This document shows positions 43,401-54,702 of a stretch of DNA of 64,000 nt, one piece after another (the stretch's first letter is position 1; every line of letters begins with the position of its first letter). Below the pieces are notes generated by a model. That model did not search any database, had not been told where the DNA came from, and was given only the letters and a program-made list of their open reading frames with translations. The translations under genes and the position numbers were made by a program. Origin of the DNA: Alkalidesulfovibrio alkalitolerans DSM 16529. GTDB lineage: Bacteria > Desulfobacterota > Desulfovibrionia > Desulfovibrionales > Desulfovibrionaceae. The stretch is taken from NCBI RefSeq assembly GCF_000422245.1, contig NZ_ATHI01000003.1, forward strand, positions 100,983-164,982, given 5' to 3'.

Positions 43401-43590
43401 CCAGCGCCTCCACGTCCTGGGGCGAGGCCCCGGGCAGGATGGTGGTGATCATCACCTTGCCCATCTGGACGTTTGGATAGCGCTCCACGGGCAGGGACAT
43501 GAGGGCGAAGACGCCCACCACCATGCACAGGATGAAGAGCAGGTTGACGAGAACCCGCTGGTCGAGGAGCGCCGTGAAGAGGCGTTGCAT
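40426..43590 (-). CDS. RND efflux pump inner-membrane transporter (AcrB/HAE1 type)
   Basis: 1054 aa with twelve expected membrane helices and two periplasmic loops. TM4 carries GIVVDDAIVVLENIYRHLQEG, the proton-relay Asp pair; the N-terminus LLDQRVLVNLLFILCMVVGV is typical. Exports drugs or toxic hydrophobic compounds by proton antiport with the adaptor encoded 9 bases upstream. No TolC-type outer-membrane gene is in the operon. The final residues are encoded by a palindromic repeat end. Confidence 0.92.
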   Translation of the reverse strand: MQRLFTALLDQRVLVNLLFILCMVVGVFALMSLPVERYPNVQMGKVMITTILPGASPQDVEALVTRKIEDALDDLPSVEFIQATSYRQRSSVVVKFIDDTDYEQLYTELRLKVLSRLNELPQGIDPPSFTKIDVSEWLPVVVVNLVGDRTNRALSLMADEMKLELRRIEGVLEVEIQGEHKRELHVELDPRRMALAGVTIDDVARALDAANLSVPAGAFDNESGEFIILVDERFRSPADAARAIIRRDGDGSFLTVGHVAHDIRPDYREPAVVSSLNGRDAVQLNIKKSPEGNALDMVPAVERIVERYRPILAKEGVDIVLSRDQRDQIGDAISTLGSNLLVGIVLVFGIIYVFMGFRNATLAVVGIPFSFLLTMVFMWIGGYSLNEITLFSFVLVSGIVVDDAIVVLENIYRHLQEGKTIREAITTGATEVALPVISATATTIAAFLPMLLMSGSTGEFFAQIPVGISTAIAASLFECLVVLPPHFMAWPGRASAEHEARHVHTAQNERAVMRLMRKWAEQVLLFTMRRRMAALSIVVAAFLFSVAVLGVSVSGVMPLIRIKFFPEEYFTYFVDVHGPATASVNQMNERLKTISEKIMQGGPGQARSATATAGMLVNEDYEAEFGSNLGHVAVELPLKHDYDFPDNPADSPAVHLEYLRGLLAPLGGEGWRIVVRPEPTGPPTGKELNVRVVGPNPASVAALAEELKRFLRSREDIFPHLRDFGDDQGRPARVVRFRPLPERCAEYGLTPRQVAVFAATILDGRFVGEFRTADEDVDIRLKIASRFLDRPDQALEQVVVQHPSGPVRLGDVALMETYTEPYKLTRYQNNRSISISANMIEGAPTSVPAIVKTVRDHYDSVKLAYPGAELSFAGEFESTQRSYTSLAYAFLIAMLIIYLILATQFQSYTQPLLIMSTVVFSITGVILGKFVTQGLFTVNSFIAVVGVSGVAVNGAIVLISFLNTLYAQGYSRREAIVEGIRVRLRPILLTTLTTALGLLPMAVGFPSYSVTWGTMASTFVTGLITATLLTLFIVPILWDMLLSLEDRIARRAGR

Positions 43591-43599
43591 GGGACCGTC

Positions 43600-44649
43600 C
43601 TAGAAGACCGGCTCGACCAGGAACACGTCGCCCGGACGAACGCCCTCGCCGCGCACGCGGGAGGTGTTGTCCGGCCCCGGGCCGAGGATGAAGACTTTGA
43701 CGAGTTCTCCCGATGTGCGGACCAGCCAGTGCTCCTCGTAGCGTTCGAGCACGCTGGCCGTGGGAACGAGCACCGCGCCCGAGGGATCGGGAATCTCCAG
43801 GGTCAGTTCGGCGCGCAGTCCGCCGCGCATTTCGGGCAGCCCCTCCGTGACCAGCAGGTCCACGTTGGTCTTGCGTGTTTCAGGGTCGAAATCGGGCGAG
43901 ACGCGCTCCACGCGCGCCGCGACCGCGGGCTGGGCCGCCATGTCGGGAAAGCGCAGCGTGACCGAATCGTGGCCGTTTAGGGCCGTGAATTCCTCGGGCG
44001 AGAGGGCCAGGGGCACGAGCAGGCTCGAGAAGTCTCCGGCGCGGCCGAGGGAGGCGCCGGAGCGCACCCATTCGCCGGGCTGCACCGCGCGCTCGATGAT
44101 GCGCCAGCCGGGTTTGCCACGGATGAAAAAGCGGGTTCGGCGTTCCTTCAGGCGCGCCTCCTCCACGCGCAGAGCGGCCAATTCGGCGTTTTGCCGGGCC
44201 AGGGCGCTGCTCAGGCGGTCAAGGGTGGATTGATCGGAGAGGTCGCGCTCCACCAGGGCGCGGTAGCGCTCCACTTCCTTGGCCGAGAAGGCGATGTCGG
44301 CCTTGAGGCGCTCCTGTTCGGCCCCGTTGCGTTTCAGGTCGAGGTCGATGAAAGTCGTGTCCAGAGTCGCGTACAGGCCGTCCTTGCCCAGGGCGTCGCC
44401 CACGTCGGCGACGACCCTCAGGCAGCGGCCCTCCTCTTCGGAGACCAGATCCATGACGAAGCGCGGCCGGGTGTAGCCGGTGAGCACGGTCGCGCGCGGC
44501 GCGGGCCTGGCCGTGAAGGTTTCGCCTGTGACCCAGACTGGCAGGTCCGGGCGCTGGGCCAGGGCCGGGGCGATCTCGACACACAGGAGGAGCGTCGCGG
44601 CGAGGGCGAGGAGTACGGCCCCGAAGGCGAGCGGACGCGCTGCTCTCAT
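43600..44649 (-). CDS. RND pump periplasmic adaptor (HlyD/MFP type)
   Basis: 349 aa. Signal peptide ending near PALAQ; then TGETFTARPAPRATVLTGYT strand, a helical hairpin (about 130-185, EVERYRALVERDLSDQSTLD) and barrel/membrane-proximal strands (VERVSPDFDPETRKTNVDLL). It bridges the RND pump to an outer-membrane channel. Start at 44649, 2 bases after the tetR stop; the longer frame overlaps tetR and is rejected. Confidence 0.85.
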   Translation of the reverse strand: MRAARPLAFGAVLLALAATLLLCVEIAPALAQRPDLPVWVTGETFTARPAPRATVLTGYTRPRFVMDLVSEEEGRCLRVVADVGDALGKDGLYATLDTTFIDLDLKRNGAEQERLKADIAFSAKEVERYRALVERDLSDQSTLDRLSSALARQNAELAALRVEEARLKERRTRFFIRGKPGWRIIERAVQPGEWVRSGASLGRAGDFSSLLVPLALSPEEFTALNGHDSVTLRFPDMAAQPAVAARVERVSPDFDPETRKTNVDLLVTEGLPEMRGGLRAELTLEIPDPSGAVLVPTASVLERYEEHWLVRTSGELVKVFILGPGPDNTSRVRGEGVRPGDVFLVEPVF

Positions 44650-44651
44650 GT

Positions 44652-45251
44652 TCAGTTCCGGCGTAGGGCAAAATCCATGGCGTTCAGGGCCAGGGTCAGG
44701 CGTTCCTCTTCGGGAGCCATGCGCAGCATGCCCGCGAGAAGAAGCCCCGAGAGCCCGTGCAATGCGGCCCATAGGGCCACGGCCGCCTGGTCGGGATCCG
44801 TCTTCGGGAAGTGCCCGGCAGCGAGGCATGCGGCCACGTTGGACCTGAAGGTCAGGTACGAGCGCATGGGCGGCATGGACCCGTCCGGATCCTGGGTGGC
44901 GGGCACCTCGGGCGTGTTGAACATCAGCTCATAGTATTCCGGCCGCTCCAGGGCGAAATTGATGTAGGCCTTGGCCGTGGCCTGGAGTTGCTCCAGGGGG
45001 TCTTCGAGATGCGATTGGTCGATGACTCGGTCGTAGAAGATGGCGAAGGCGCCGACGCGCAACTCCTGCAGGATCGATCCCTTGCCCTCGAAGTAGCGGT
45101 AAATCGTGCCTGGACTGTAGGCGATGCGTTCGGCGATGTTGCGCATGGACACGGCCCGGATGCCGCCCTTGGCGAAAAGAGCCAGGGAGGCGTCCAGAAT
45201 GGCCTTGCGCATGCGTTCCTGTTCTCGACGTTTTCGTTCTGCGGTTCTCAT
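44652..45251 (-). CDS. TetR-family transcriptional regulator
   Basis: 199 aa. N-terminal helix-turn-helix (LFAKGGIRAVSMRNIAERIA, YSPGTIYRYFEGKG) after a very basic start, and a ligand domain with a TetR_C-like end. First gene of the efflux operon, so it probably represses its own operon and responds to pump substrates. Confidence 0.9.
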   Translation of the reverse strand: MRTAERKRREQERMRKAILDASLALFAKGGIRAVSMRNIAERIAYSPGTIYRYFEGKGSILQELRVGAFAIFYDRVIDQSHLEDPLEQLQATAKAYINFALERPEYYELMFNTPEVPATQDPDGSMPPMRSYLTFRSNVAACLAAGHFPKTDPDQAAVALWAALHGLSGLLLAGMLRMAPEEERLTLALNAMDFALRRN

Positions 45252-45281
45252 GGCTTTGCCCTCTACCCGAGCGGGACGACC

Positions 45282-45298
45282 TTGTAAACAACGTTCAA
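45282..45298. promoter_or_regulatory. Candidate TetR operator
   Basis: Imperfect inverted repeat TTGTAAACAACGTTCAA, 31 bases upstream of the tetR start, in the only gap before the operon. Assigned by position and symmetry. Confidence 0.35.
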
Positions 45299-45350
45299 GA
45301 AATAAATGGGTTGCGAGCCCAAAAACTCTGCAACCAAGGGAAAAGGCGTC

Positions 45351-46571
45351 CTATTGTTCACGTAAAACAGTCAGGATGTTTATCCCGGCTGCCTGCGCGG
45401 CGGGATAGGCCCCGGCGATCACGCCCACCAGTGCCGATCCGGCCAGGGCTCCGGCCACGAGGCCTGCATCCAGGACGAAGGGAAAGACGCCCGCCACAGC
45501 CAGCCCGCCCGTGAGCAGCAGCGAAGCCGCGACCCCGGCCGTTCCGCCCGCGGCGCTCATGAGCGCCGACTCGACGAGGAACTGGCGCACGATGTCTCGA
45601 CGTTTGGCGCCGAGCGCCCGGCGCACGCCGATCTCAAGTCTTCGCGCGCGCACCAGGAGGACCATGATGGAGAGGATGCCGAGCCCGCCCACGGCGAAAG
45701 AGATGGAGGAGGAGATCACGCCCAGGGTGAAGACGAGATCCAGGGCCTGCTTTTGCAGCTTGATTGTCTCCTTGGCCGTGATGACTGCGAAATCGTCGCG
45801 CCCGCCCGGAGGAATGTTGTGACGCTCGCGCAGGATGCGCGCGGCCATGTCCTTGAGCTTTTCACCGTCCGTGCCCGAGGCGAGTTGCATGTAGACGCCG
45901 CTGATCCAGTCCTGGTTCGCGGCCCTTCGCATGTAGGTGGAAAGCGGCATGAGGACCATCTCGTCCTGGTCGTCGCCCGCCAGGTCGCGTCCCTTCTCCT
46001 CCATGACGCCCACGACGCGGAAGGCCGCGCGGTAGAAGAAGACCTGATTGCCCACGGCGTCCTCTGGCCTGTCGAAGAGACGTTGGGCGATCTTTTGGCC
46101 CAGGACCACGACCATGTCGCGGTTTTCCTCCTCCTCCCAGGTAAAGAAGCGGCCCACGGCCGGGTAAAAGGCACGCACCTGCTGAAAGCTCGGCCAGGTG
46201 GCGGTCAGGCGGCTTGGCACGGTGCGCGAGCCTGCGCGCACGGGCATCTGGGCGCTTATGAAGGGCGCGTGGGCCACGATGTTGGGCAGTTGCGAGGTCA
46301 GAGCCCGGGCGTCGGCCGGGGTGAAGGTCTTGGCCGCGAAATTCTGGCGTATCGAGCCGCCACGGGAGAAGCGGATCTGCCCGGCCTGGGCCACGAGGAG
46401 GTTGGGGCCGAACTTCTCGACCTCCATCTCGGCTTGGCGGACCATGGCCATGGAGACGTGCTGCACGCCGGTCAGGGCCAGCGCGCCCAGGAACACGCCG
46501 AGCATGGCCAGAATGGTGCGGAGCTTGTGGGCCTTGAGCGAGGCCAGGGCAACTTTCAGGAAGAGATACAT
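45351..46571 (-). CDS. MacB-type ABC transporter permease
   Basis: 406 aa. N-terminal membrane helix (TILAMLGVFLGALALTGVQH), a large periplasmic MacB_PCD domain (about 45-250), and three C-terminal helices with the FtsX/MacB motif RRLEIGVRRALGAKRRDIVR. Such permeases drive lipoprotein release, efflux or peptide export with a cytoplasmic ATPase. No ATPase gene is adjacent, so the partner must be encoded elsewhere. It precedes the tetR operon on the same strand. Confidence 0.88.
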   Translation of the reverse strand: MYLFLKVALASLKAHKLRTILAMLGVFLGALALTGVQHVSMAMVRQAEMEVEKFGPNLLVAQAGQIRFSRGGSIRQNFAAKTFTPADARALTSQLPNIVAHAPFISAQMPVRAGSRTVPSRLTATWPSFQQVRAFYPAVGRFFTWEEEENRDMVVVLGQKIAQRLFDRPEDAVGNQVFFYRAAFRVVGVMEEKGRDLAGDDQDEMVLMPLSTYMRRAANQDWISGVYMQLASGTDGEKLKDMAARILRERHNIPPGGRDDFAVITAKETIKLQKQALDLVFTLGVISSSISFAVGGLGILSIMVLLVRARRLEIGVRRALGAKRRDIVRQFLVESALMSAAGGTAGVAASLLLTGGLAVAGVFPFVLDAGLVAGALAGSALVGVIAGAYPAAQAAGINILTVLREQ

Positions 46572-46631
46572 GATGTGTTCGCCATATCCCGATCACGGGG
46601 AACGGGGCAAGCGCGTCCAACTTCCCCTCGT

Positions 46632-47198
46632 TTACGGGGACTTCGAAGGCGCGTCGTCCTGGGGCGCGGGGGGTGTGGTGGCCGTGGCCGGAGGCGGTTT
46701 TTGCGGCGGCTCGCGGCCTGAAGTCGGCCGTGCGAGGCAAACCTCGACCACGAAGGGGCCATGGTCCGTCTCGAAGGGAATGGCCAGAATGGGTGAGCCC
46801 GTGAGGTGCGTGACCTTGTGGCCCGCGCCGACGACCACCGAGGGTGTGGAGGCCTGAAAGCTCATGCCTTGTTCGGAAAGCTTGGCGCGCGCCTGGCCCG
46901 AGATCATGTTCGTCAGTTCGCCCACGCCGTCGGCGATGTCCTCGTTGATCTCGGTGTAGGTCTCCGCGAGCATGTTGTTGACGATGGCCAGGATGGCGCC
47001 CTTGGAGAGCGTCAGCGAGATGGTGCCCCGGCTGTAGCCGGAGATGCCGATGATGCCCGTGACGTCGCCCGTGGCCACGCCCTTGACGTTGATGTAAGGC
47101 TTGCCGGGTCGCGGCTCGATCTGGGCCATGGTCGAAAGCACGTTGACCACGGCGTTCAGAAAGGGATTGATGAATTCGACGTTGTAGCTGAATTTCAT
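46632..47198 (-). CDS. cheX: CheX-family CheY-P phosphatase
   Basis: 188 aa. The CheX core covers about 1-155 with the catalytic E-x-x-N in GVGELTNMISGQAR and the strand GVATGDVTGIIGISG. The C-terminal 35 residues are a proline-rich tail (PPATATTPPAPQ), not typical of CheX. It would dephosphorylate CheY-type regulators. Last gene of cheR-HDOD-cheX, 13 bases after the HDOD stop. Confidence 0.88.
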   Translation of the reverse strand: MKFSYNVEFINPFLNAVVNVLSTMAQIEPRPGKPYINVKGVATGDVTGIIGISGYSRGTISLTLSKGAILAIVNNMLAETYTEINEDIADGVGELTNMISGQARAKLSEQGMSFQASTPSVVVGAGHKVTHLTGSPILAIPFETDHGPFVVEVCLARPTSGREPPQKPPPATATTPPAPQDDAPSKSP

Positions 47199-47211
47199 GG
47201 CCGTGGCGGCA

Positions 47212-48444
47212 TCAGAGCAGGGCGGTCGTCAACTCGGCGATCAAGGCGTCGTGATCCGCGAGAATGTTTTTCAGATCGCCCGGCGCAATGCCCGAGGCGG
47301 CCATCGCGGCCTCGTCCATGGGCGGCAGCACGAACAGCCCGCCCGTGCCTATGGCCGCCGCGTTGGCCAGGATGTCGGCCATCTGGACTGCGGCCGCGGC
47401 GGCCGGAACGGCCGCGTCCTTGGGCGCATGGTGCCCGGCCACGAGCGCGGAGAGGCTTTGGGGGAAAGCCCAGGCTTCGAGCAGCCTGCCGCCCACTGCC
47501 GCGTGGTCGAAGCCGAAAATCTCCTGCTCGGCTTCCATCAGGGGCAGGAAATTGGAGCGCGCGAACAACAGCGCCTGCGTGGAGGCGTAGGGCTGGTCCT
47601 TGAAGAGCACGAGGCGGCCAGCGTCGTGCAGGAGGCCCGCGATGAACAGTCGCTCGGCCGGGAGCTTGGTCCTGGTGGCGATGAGCTTGGCGAAGATGCC
47701 GCAGCTCAGGGAGTGTCGCCAGAAGGTTTTCATGTCCACGAGTTCAGGCGGGATGTCCTTGAAGAAGCTGATGGCCGTGATGCCCAGGGCCAGAGTGGAC
47801 AGCTCCTTGGCTCCGACCAGGGAGACGGCCCGTTCGATGGTGTCGATGCGCGCGGACAGGCCGAAGAGCGGGCTGTTGACGAGCTTGAGCAGCTTGCCCG
47901 CCAGGGCCACGTCCGTGGAGACCACGGCCGCGATGTCCTTGGCCGAACTCAGCGGATTGTCGAGGATCTCCTTGAGGCGGAAGTAGATGTCCGGGAAGGA
48001 GGCCAGCTCGGTTTCGTGCAGCACGAGCTTGTCCAGGGTCAGGTCGCTGCGGAAGAAGACGTCGGCCAGGTGCTCCACGCTGCTCGCGGCCATCTCCTCG
48101 GCGCAGGCGAGGGGCTTTCCGGCCTTGCGCAGGGTCAGCACGCGCCGCACGCACAGGCGGTAGAGTTCCTCGAAATAGGGATTGTCGGGATTCACATAGA
48201 CGAAAAAGCGGCGCACGTGCTCCTGGGTGGTGGCCAAAAGCCACTGCTCGATGTCCGCGACACTCTTTCCGGCGACATGAACCGAAGGCAGCCGCATCTC
48301 GGCGAAAAGCTCGATGTCGGCCTCGGTCAGGGCGTGGCCGCGCGGGCGCAGCACGCTTTCGTCCGCGCCCATGACGTCGCGCGCAAGCACCATGCCTGGG
48401 ACGAGGTGCTCGGTGCACACGGTGATGACGGCGTTCGCGCTCAT
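47212..48444 (-). CDS. HDOD-domain signalling protein
   Basis: 410 aa. N-terminal about 130 residues resemble the DUF3391-type region that precedes HD output domains (LVPGMVLARDVMGADESVL, ADIELFAEMRLPSVHV). HDOD spans about 140-340 (AAVVSTDVALAGKLLKLVNS, RHSLSCGIFAKLIA, FIAGLLHDAGRLVLFKDQP). HDOD proteins mediate protein interactions in signalling; catalytic activity is usually lacking. Sits between cheR and cheX. Confidence 0.88.
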   Translation of the reverse strand: MSANAVITVCTEHLVPGMVLARDVMGADESVLRPRGHALTEADIELFAEMRLPSVHVAGKSVADIEQWLLATTQEHVRRFFVYVNPDNPYFEELYRLCVRRVLTLRKAGKPLACAEEMAASSVEHLADVFFRSDLTLDKLVLHETELASFPDIYFRLKEILDNPLSSAKDIAAVVSTDVALAGKLLKLVNSPLFGLSARIDTIERAVSLVGAKELSTLALGITAISFFKDIPPELVDMKTFWRHSLSCGIFAKLIATRTKLPAERLFIAGLLHDAGRLVLFKDQPYASTQALLFARSNFLPLMEAEQEIFGFDHAAVGGRLLEAWAFPQSLSALVAGHHAPKDAAVPAAAAAVQMADILANAAAIGTGGLFVLPPMDEAAMAASGIAPGDLKNILADHDALIAELTTALL

Positions 48445-48463
48445 GTGGCTCGTCCTCCCCCGG

Positions 48464-49339
48464 TCATCCTTCGCGCCTATAGACTATGCCGCCCGGATGG
48501 TGGACGGGTGTGAAGACCCGCGAGACGCCGTGGATGGTCTCGGAGTGGCCGAGCACCAGGTGGCCGCCCGGAACGAGGTTGTCGTAGAAGCTCGCGAGCA
48601 CCTTCTTCTTCATCTCCTGGTCGAAATAGATGATGACGTTGCGGCAGAAGACGATGTGCGACTTTGGGAGGACCTTGATGGCCGGAGGGCTGTTGAGATT
48701 GATGGTCCCGAAGCGAACGAGTTTTTTGACCTTGGGATGTACTTCGAACCCTTCGGGTTTTTTAATGAAATAGCGTTCGACCATGTCCGGCGGCGTGGTC
48801 TTGAAGGAGTAGTCGCCGTACACGCCCAGCTTGGCCCTGGCGATCATGGCCGGGGAAAGGTCGTGGGCCATGATGTCGATGCGCCAGCCGAGGATCTTCA
48901 TGCGCAAGAGCTCGTGCAGCATGATGGCCAGGGTGTAGGGTTCCTCGCCGGAGGAGCAGCCCGCGGACCAGATGCGCAGCTCTTTGCGCCCTGCCTTTTC
49001 CTGGGCCTCCAGGAGCGGGGCCAGCAGTTTGTCGCGGACCACGTCGAGCTGACGCTGGTCGCGGAAGAAGCTGGTCTCGTTGGTGGTGATGAGTTCGAAG
49101 AGGCGTTCGAGTTCGGCTTGCTTTTCGCGGCTGAATTTGAGGTATTTCAGGTATTCGCCAAAGCTCGGCAGACGCAGTTCCTTGACGCGCGGCCCAAGCC
49201 GGTTCTCGATGAGGTACTGGCGGCGTTCGGGGATGTCGATGCCCGAAATCTGATAGATGAATTCACGAAAGGCGGTGAATTCATCAGGGGTGATCTTGGG
49301 TGCCGCGCGAAGCGTCAGGCTGCCTTCAAGCAGAGACAT
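48464..49339 (-). CDS. cheR: Chemotaxis methyltransferase CheR
   Basis: 291 aa. N-terminal helical CheR_N (about 15-75), then the SAM-binding core with RIWSAGCSSGEEPYTLAIML, IMAHDLSPAMIARAKLGVYG and HIVFCRNVIIYFD. Methylates receptor glutamates. Start at 49339 gives the family length; the longer frame has a basic non-conserved extension. First gene of the operon, 19 bases before HDOD. Confidence 0.93.
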   Translation of the reverse strand: MSLLEGSLTLRAAPKITPDEFTAFREFIYQISGIDIPERRQYLIENRLGPRVKELRLPSFGEYLKYLKFSREKQAELERLFELITTNETSFFRDQRQLDVVRDKLLAPLLEAQEKAGRKELRIWSAGCSSGEEPYTLAIMLHELLRMKILGWRIDIMAHDLSPAMIARAKLGVYGDYSFKTTPPDMVERYFIKKPEGFEVHPKVKKLVRFGTINLNSPPAIKVLPKSHIVFCRNVIIYFDQEMKKKVLASFYDNLVPGGHLVLGHSETIHGVSRVFTPVHHPGGIVYRREG

Positions 49340-49668
49340 GCGATGCCGTGCCGTCCTTGATGCGCAATCCTTCGGATCGCGTCGTTCCACGGAAGCCTTG
49401 AAGCGACCGCGCCCTCGCGCGGCAGCCGGATGCCGTGTTGTCGCATTGTTACAGCGTAATCGGGCGCTTCGCAACAGCCAGATGGCGTTGAGGAACGAAA
49501 ATATAACTGGGAGCGAGCGAGGGCACCGTTTCTGCCGGGGCGGTCTGCCCGTTCAGGCGCGGCTCGTCCGCATGGGGCCAGACTGCCTTCAGGCTCCGCA
49601 CGGGACGGCGTTTCTGCATCGCCTCACGTTGACGCGGGCCGCGCGGCCGGAGTAGGACAAGCCTCCTG
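49340..49668. other. Intergenic region between cheR and tRNA-Leu
   Basis: About 330 bases with the divergent promoters of cheR and the tRNA. No gene, palindromic repeat or recognisable RNA seen. Confidence 0.4.
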
Positions 49669-49755
49669 CCCGGGTGGTGGAATGGCAGACACAAGGGACT
49701 TAAAATCCCTAGTCCGGTAACGGGCGTGCGGGTTCGAGTCCCGCCCTGGGCACCA
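49669..49755 (+). tRNA. tRNA-Leu (anticodon TAA)
   Basis: 87 bases with the long variable arm of class II tRNAs. Acceptor GCCCGGG pairs with CCTGGGC (one G-T pair), anticodon arm AGGGA-CTTAAAA-TCCCT gives TAA, T arm GCGGGTTCGAGTCCCGC, CCA encoded. Confidence 0.93.
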
Positions 49756-49760
49756 TGAGC

Positions 49761-49790
49761 AAAGGGCCGCGAGCGATTCGCGGCCCTTTT
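49761..49790 (+). terminator. Rho-independent terminator of tRNA-Leu
   Basis: 12-bp perfect stem AAAGGGCCGCGA/TCGCGGCCCTTT with loop GCGAT, 5 bases after the tRNA. Its loop resembles that of the tRNA-Glu terminator. Confidence 0.85.
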
Positions 49791-49963
49791 CGTTGCTCGG
49801 CGCGCGGTGTTTCGGGCGTGTCGCTCCTGGGAGGACGCGGGATTTTCAGCGCTGGCGATTTCCTCCCGCAAGGGGTGGTCAAAAGACGCTCTTGCGGTGT
49901 AGGCTGCGGGTCCATCACGGTGCAAACCAACCGCGCCCAGGCGCGCAGCAAAAGGAGAAGCCA

Positions 49964-52153
49964 ATGGCGGACATGGTGCAGGTCGGCGGGATGACGGTCG
50001 AGAAGATCCTGTACGATACCATCGCCCTGGGCATTTTGCCTGGGACCGGCATTGAGGCCGAGCGCTTTTTCGCCGCGCTGGCCGCGCTCGTGGACCGGTT
50101 CGGACCGCGCAACGCGGAGCTTTTGGCCGTGCGCGATGAGATGCAGGCCAAAATCGACGCCTGGCACCGCGAGCGGACAGGCGCGTCCCACGACCCCGCC
50201 GCCTACGAGGCCTTCCTGCGTGAGATCGGCTACCTCCTGCCCGAGGGGCCAGACTTCGCCATCGAGACCTCGGGCGTGGACCCGGAGATCGCGAGCATCG
50301 CCGGGCCGCAGCTCGTGGCCCCGGTGACCAACGCCCGCTACGCCCTGAACGCGGCCAACGCCCGCTGGGGCAGCCTGTACGACGCGCTCTACGGCACGGA
50401 CGTGCTCCCCGAGGAGCCGGGCAGCGAAAAGGGCCTGGGCTACAACCCTGCGCGCGGCGCGCAAGTCATGGCCTATGCCTCCGCGTTTCTCGACCGCGCC
50501 GCGCCCTTGAGCGAGGGAAGCCACTCCGAGGTCGTGCGCTACGCCGTGGTCGATGCGGCCCAGGGCAAGACTCTTTCGGCCGTGCTTGGCAGCGGCCGCC
50601 ACACGGGCCTTGCGCGTCCCGCGCAGTTCGCGGGCTACGCGGGCGAAGCTGATGAGCCCAAGGCCGTCCTGCTCGTCAACAACGGGCTGCACGTCGAACT
50701 CGCCATCGACCGCTCGCACCCCATCGGCCGCGAGCACCCGGCCGGACTGAAGGACGTGGTGCTGGAAGCGGCCGTGACCGCCATCCTGGACATGGAGGAT
50801 TCCGTGGCCGCCGTGGATGGCCCGGACAAGGCGCTGTGCTACAAGAATCTCACGGGGCTCATGCGCGGCGACCTCTCGGCCGAGTTTGCGAAGGGGGGCA
50901 AGACCGTCTCCCGCAGCCTCGTCGGCGACAGGCAGTACGTCGCGCCCCAAGGCGCGCGGCTGACCCTGCCGGGCCGAAGCCTGCTCCTGGTGCGCACCGT
51001 GGGGCTGCTCATGACCACCGACGCCGTGCGCGACGCGGACAATAAGCCCATCCCCGAGGGCATCCTCGACACGCTGGTCGCGGCCGCGGCCGCACTGCAC
51101 GACCTGCGAGGGCACGGCAAGCACCGCAATTCACGCGCCGGTGCGTTCTACATCGTCAAGCCCAAACTGCATGGGCCAAACGAAGTGGCCTTCACCTGCG
51201 AACTGTTCGACGCAGTGGAGGACGCGCTCGGCCTTTCGCGTCACATGCTGAAGATCGGCGTGATGGACGAGGAGCGGCGCACCACGGTGAATCTCAAGGA
51301 ATGCGTGCGTGCGGCGAAGGAGCGGATCATCTTCATCAACACGGGCTTTTTGGATCGCACGGGCGACGAGATCCATACCTGCATGGAGGCCGGGCCCGTG
51401 GTCCGCAAGGGCGCCATGAAGAGCGAGCCGTGGATCGCGGCCTACGAGGACTGGAACGTGGACGTGGGCCTGGCCTGCGGCTTTTCCGGCCGCGCCCAGA
51501 TCGGCAAGGGTATGTGGCCAAAGCCGGATATGATGCGCGAGATGGTCCAGACCAAGGCCGTGCACCCATCGGCCGGGGCCAACTGCGCCTGGGTGCCCTC
51601 GCCCACGGCGGCCACGCTGCACGCCATGCATTACCACGAGGTGGACGTCTTCGCGCGGCAGGCCGCGCTGCGCGGCAAACGGCGCGCCACGCTGGCCGCC
51701 CTTTTGACCCTGCCTCTCATGGCCGACAGGCCCACGGCCGAGGAAATCGCCGAGGAGATCGCCACCAACGCCCAGTCTATCCTGGGCTACGTGGTGCGCT
51801 GGGTGGAGCAGGGAGTGGGCTGCTCCAAAGTGCCCGACCTGAGCGACGTGGGGCTCATGGAGGACAGGGCGACCTTACGCATTTCGAGCCAGCACATCGC
51901 CAACTGGCTGCATCACGGCGTGTGCGGGCCAGACGAGGTGCGCGAGCACTTCGAGCGCATGGCCGCGACCGTGGACCGCCAGAACGCGAACGACCCGGCC
52001 TACCGGCCCATGAGCCGCGACTTCTCGGCCAGCATGGCCTTCCAGGCGGCCCTGGACCTGGTTTTCAAGGGCCGCGAGCAGCCAAGCGGCTACACCGAGC
52101 CGATCCTGCACGCGCGTAGGGTCGAGTTTAAGGCGCGCCAGGGGCTCAAGTAA
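49964..52153 (+). CDS. glcB: Malate synthase G
   Basis: 729 aa, matching the usual length. Condenses glyoxylate and acetyl-CoA to malate. Motifs: [20 protein letters not shown] with the acidic residues, [57 protein letters not shown], and [20 protein letters not shown]. Start at 49964 has AAAGGAG 7 bases upstream. Isocitrate lyase is not in the window, so the glyoxylate source is open. Monocistronic. Confidence 0.96.
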   Translation: MADMVQVGGMTVEKILYDTIALGILPGTGIEAERFFAALAALVDRFGPRNAELLAVRDEMQAKIDAWHRERTGASHDPAAYEAFLREIGYLLPEGPDFAIETSGVDPEIASIAGPQLVAPVTNARYALNAANARWGSLYDALYGTDVLPEEPGSEKGLGYNPARGAQVMAYASAFLDRAAPLSEGSHSEVVRYAVVDAAQGKTLSAVLGSGRHTGLARPAQFAGYAGEADEPKAVLLVNNGLHVELAIDRSHPIGREHPAGLKDVVLEAAVTAILDMEDSVAAVDGPDKALCYKNLTGLMRGDLSAEFAKGGKTVSRSLVGDRQYVAPQGARLTLPGRSLLLVRTVGLLMTTDAVRDADNKPIPEGILDTLVAAAAALHDLRGHGKHRNSRAGAFYIVKPKLHGPNEVAFTCELFDAVEDALGLSRHMLKIGVMDEERRTTVNLKECVRAAKERIIFINTGFLDRTGDEIHTCMEAGPVVRKGAMKSEPWIAAYEDWNVDVGLACGFSGRAQIGKGMWPKPDMMREMVQTKAVHPSAGANCAWVPSPTAATLHAMHYHEVDVFARQAALRGKRRATLAALLTLPLMADRPTAEEIAEEIATNAQSILGYVVRWVEQGVGCSKVPDLSDVGLMEDRATLRISSQHIANWLHHGVCGPDEVREHFERMAATVDRQNANDPAYRPMSRDFSASMAFQAALDLVFKGREQPSGYTEPILHARRVEFKARQGLK

Positions 52154-52199
52154 CGCATCTGACGTGCTTTATCCGGAGGCGATAACTTTTTATTCGCTA

Positions 52200-52228
52200 A
52201 TGACTGTCTTTCGTGTATAGGCGATAAT
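52200..52228 (+). promoter_or_regulatory. Candidate promoter of the hybrid kinase
   Basis: ATGACT (52200-52205), 17 bases, GATAAT (52223-52228) in an AT-rich patch, 88 bases before the start. Prediction by eye. Confidence 0.4.
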
Positions 52229-52316
52229 AAGGGCGAGGGGGCGTCGTTTCCATCCTCGCCCGTCGAATTCGGCCTGTATCATCGGGCGTTTCGCGTCCAT
52301 GAGCCGGAGGCACGGC

Positions 52317-54512
<2,196 letters not shown>

Positions 54513-54702
54513 TGTCCATGGTGGGAAATGTGTAACGTTTGCACATCTTAAAGAATATAATTGTTCGCGTGCGCCGCGTCGATATTATCCGGGGCAGAAA
54601 ACATGCAATATCTTCGTGCTTCGGGTTGCCAGTACGGTCCGCCTTTGGCGGGCCTGACATCCTGGGTCCACAGCCAGTTCGCGCACAGGCAAGGAGCAGG
54701 GC

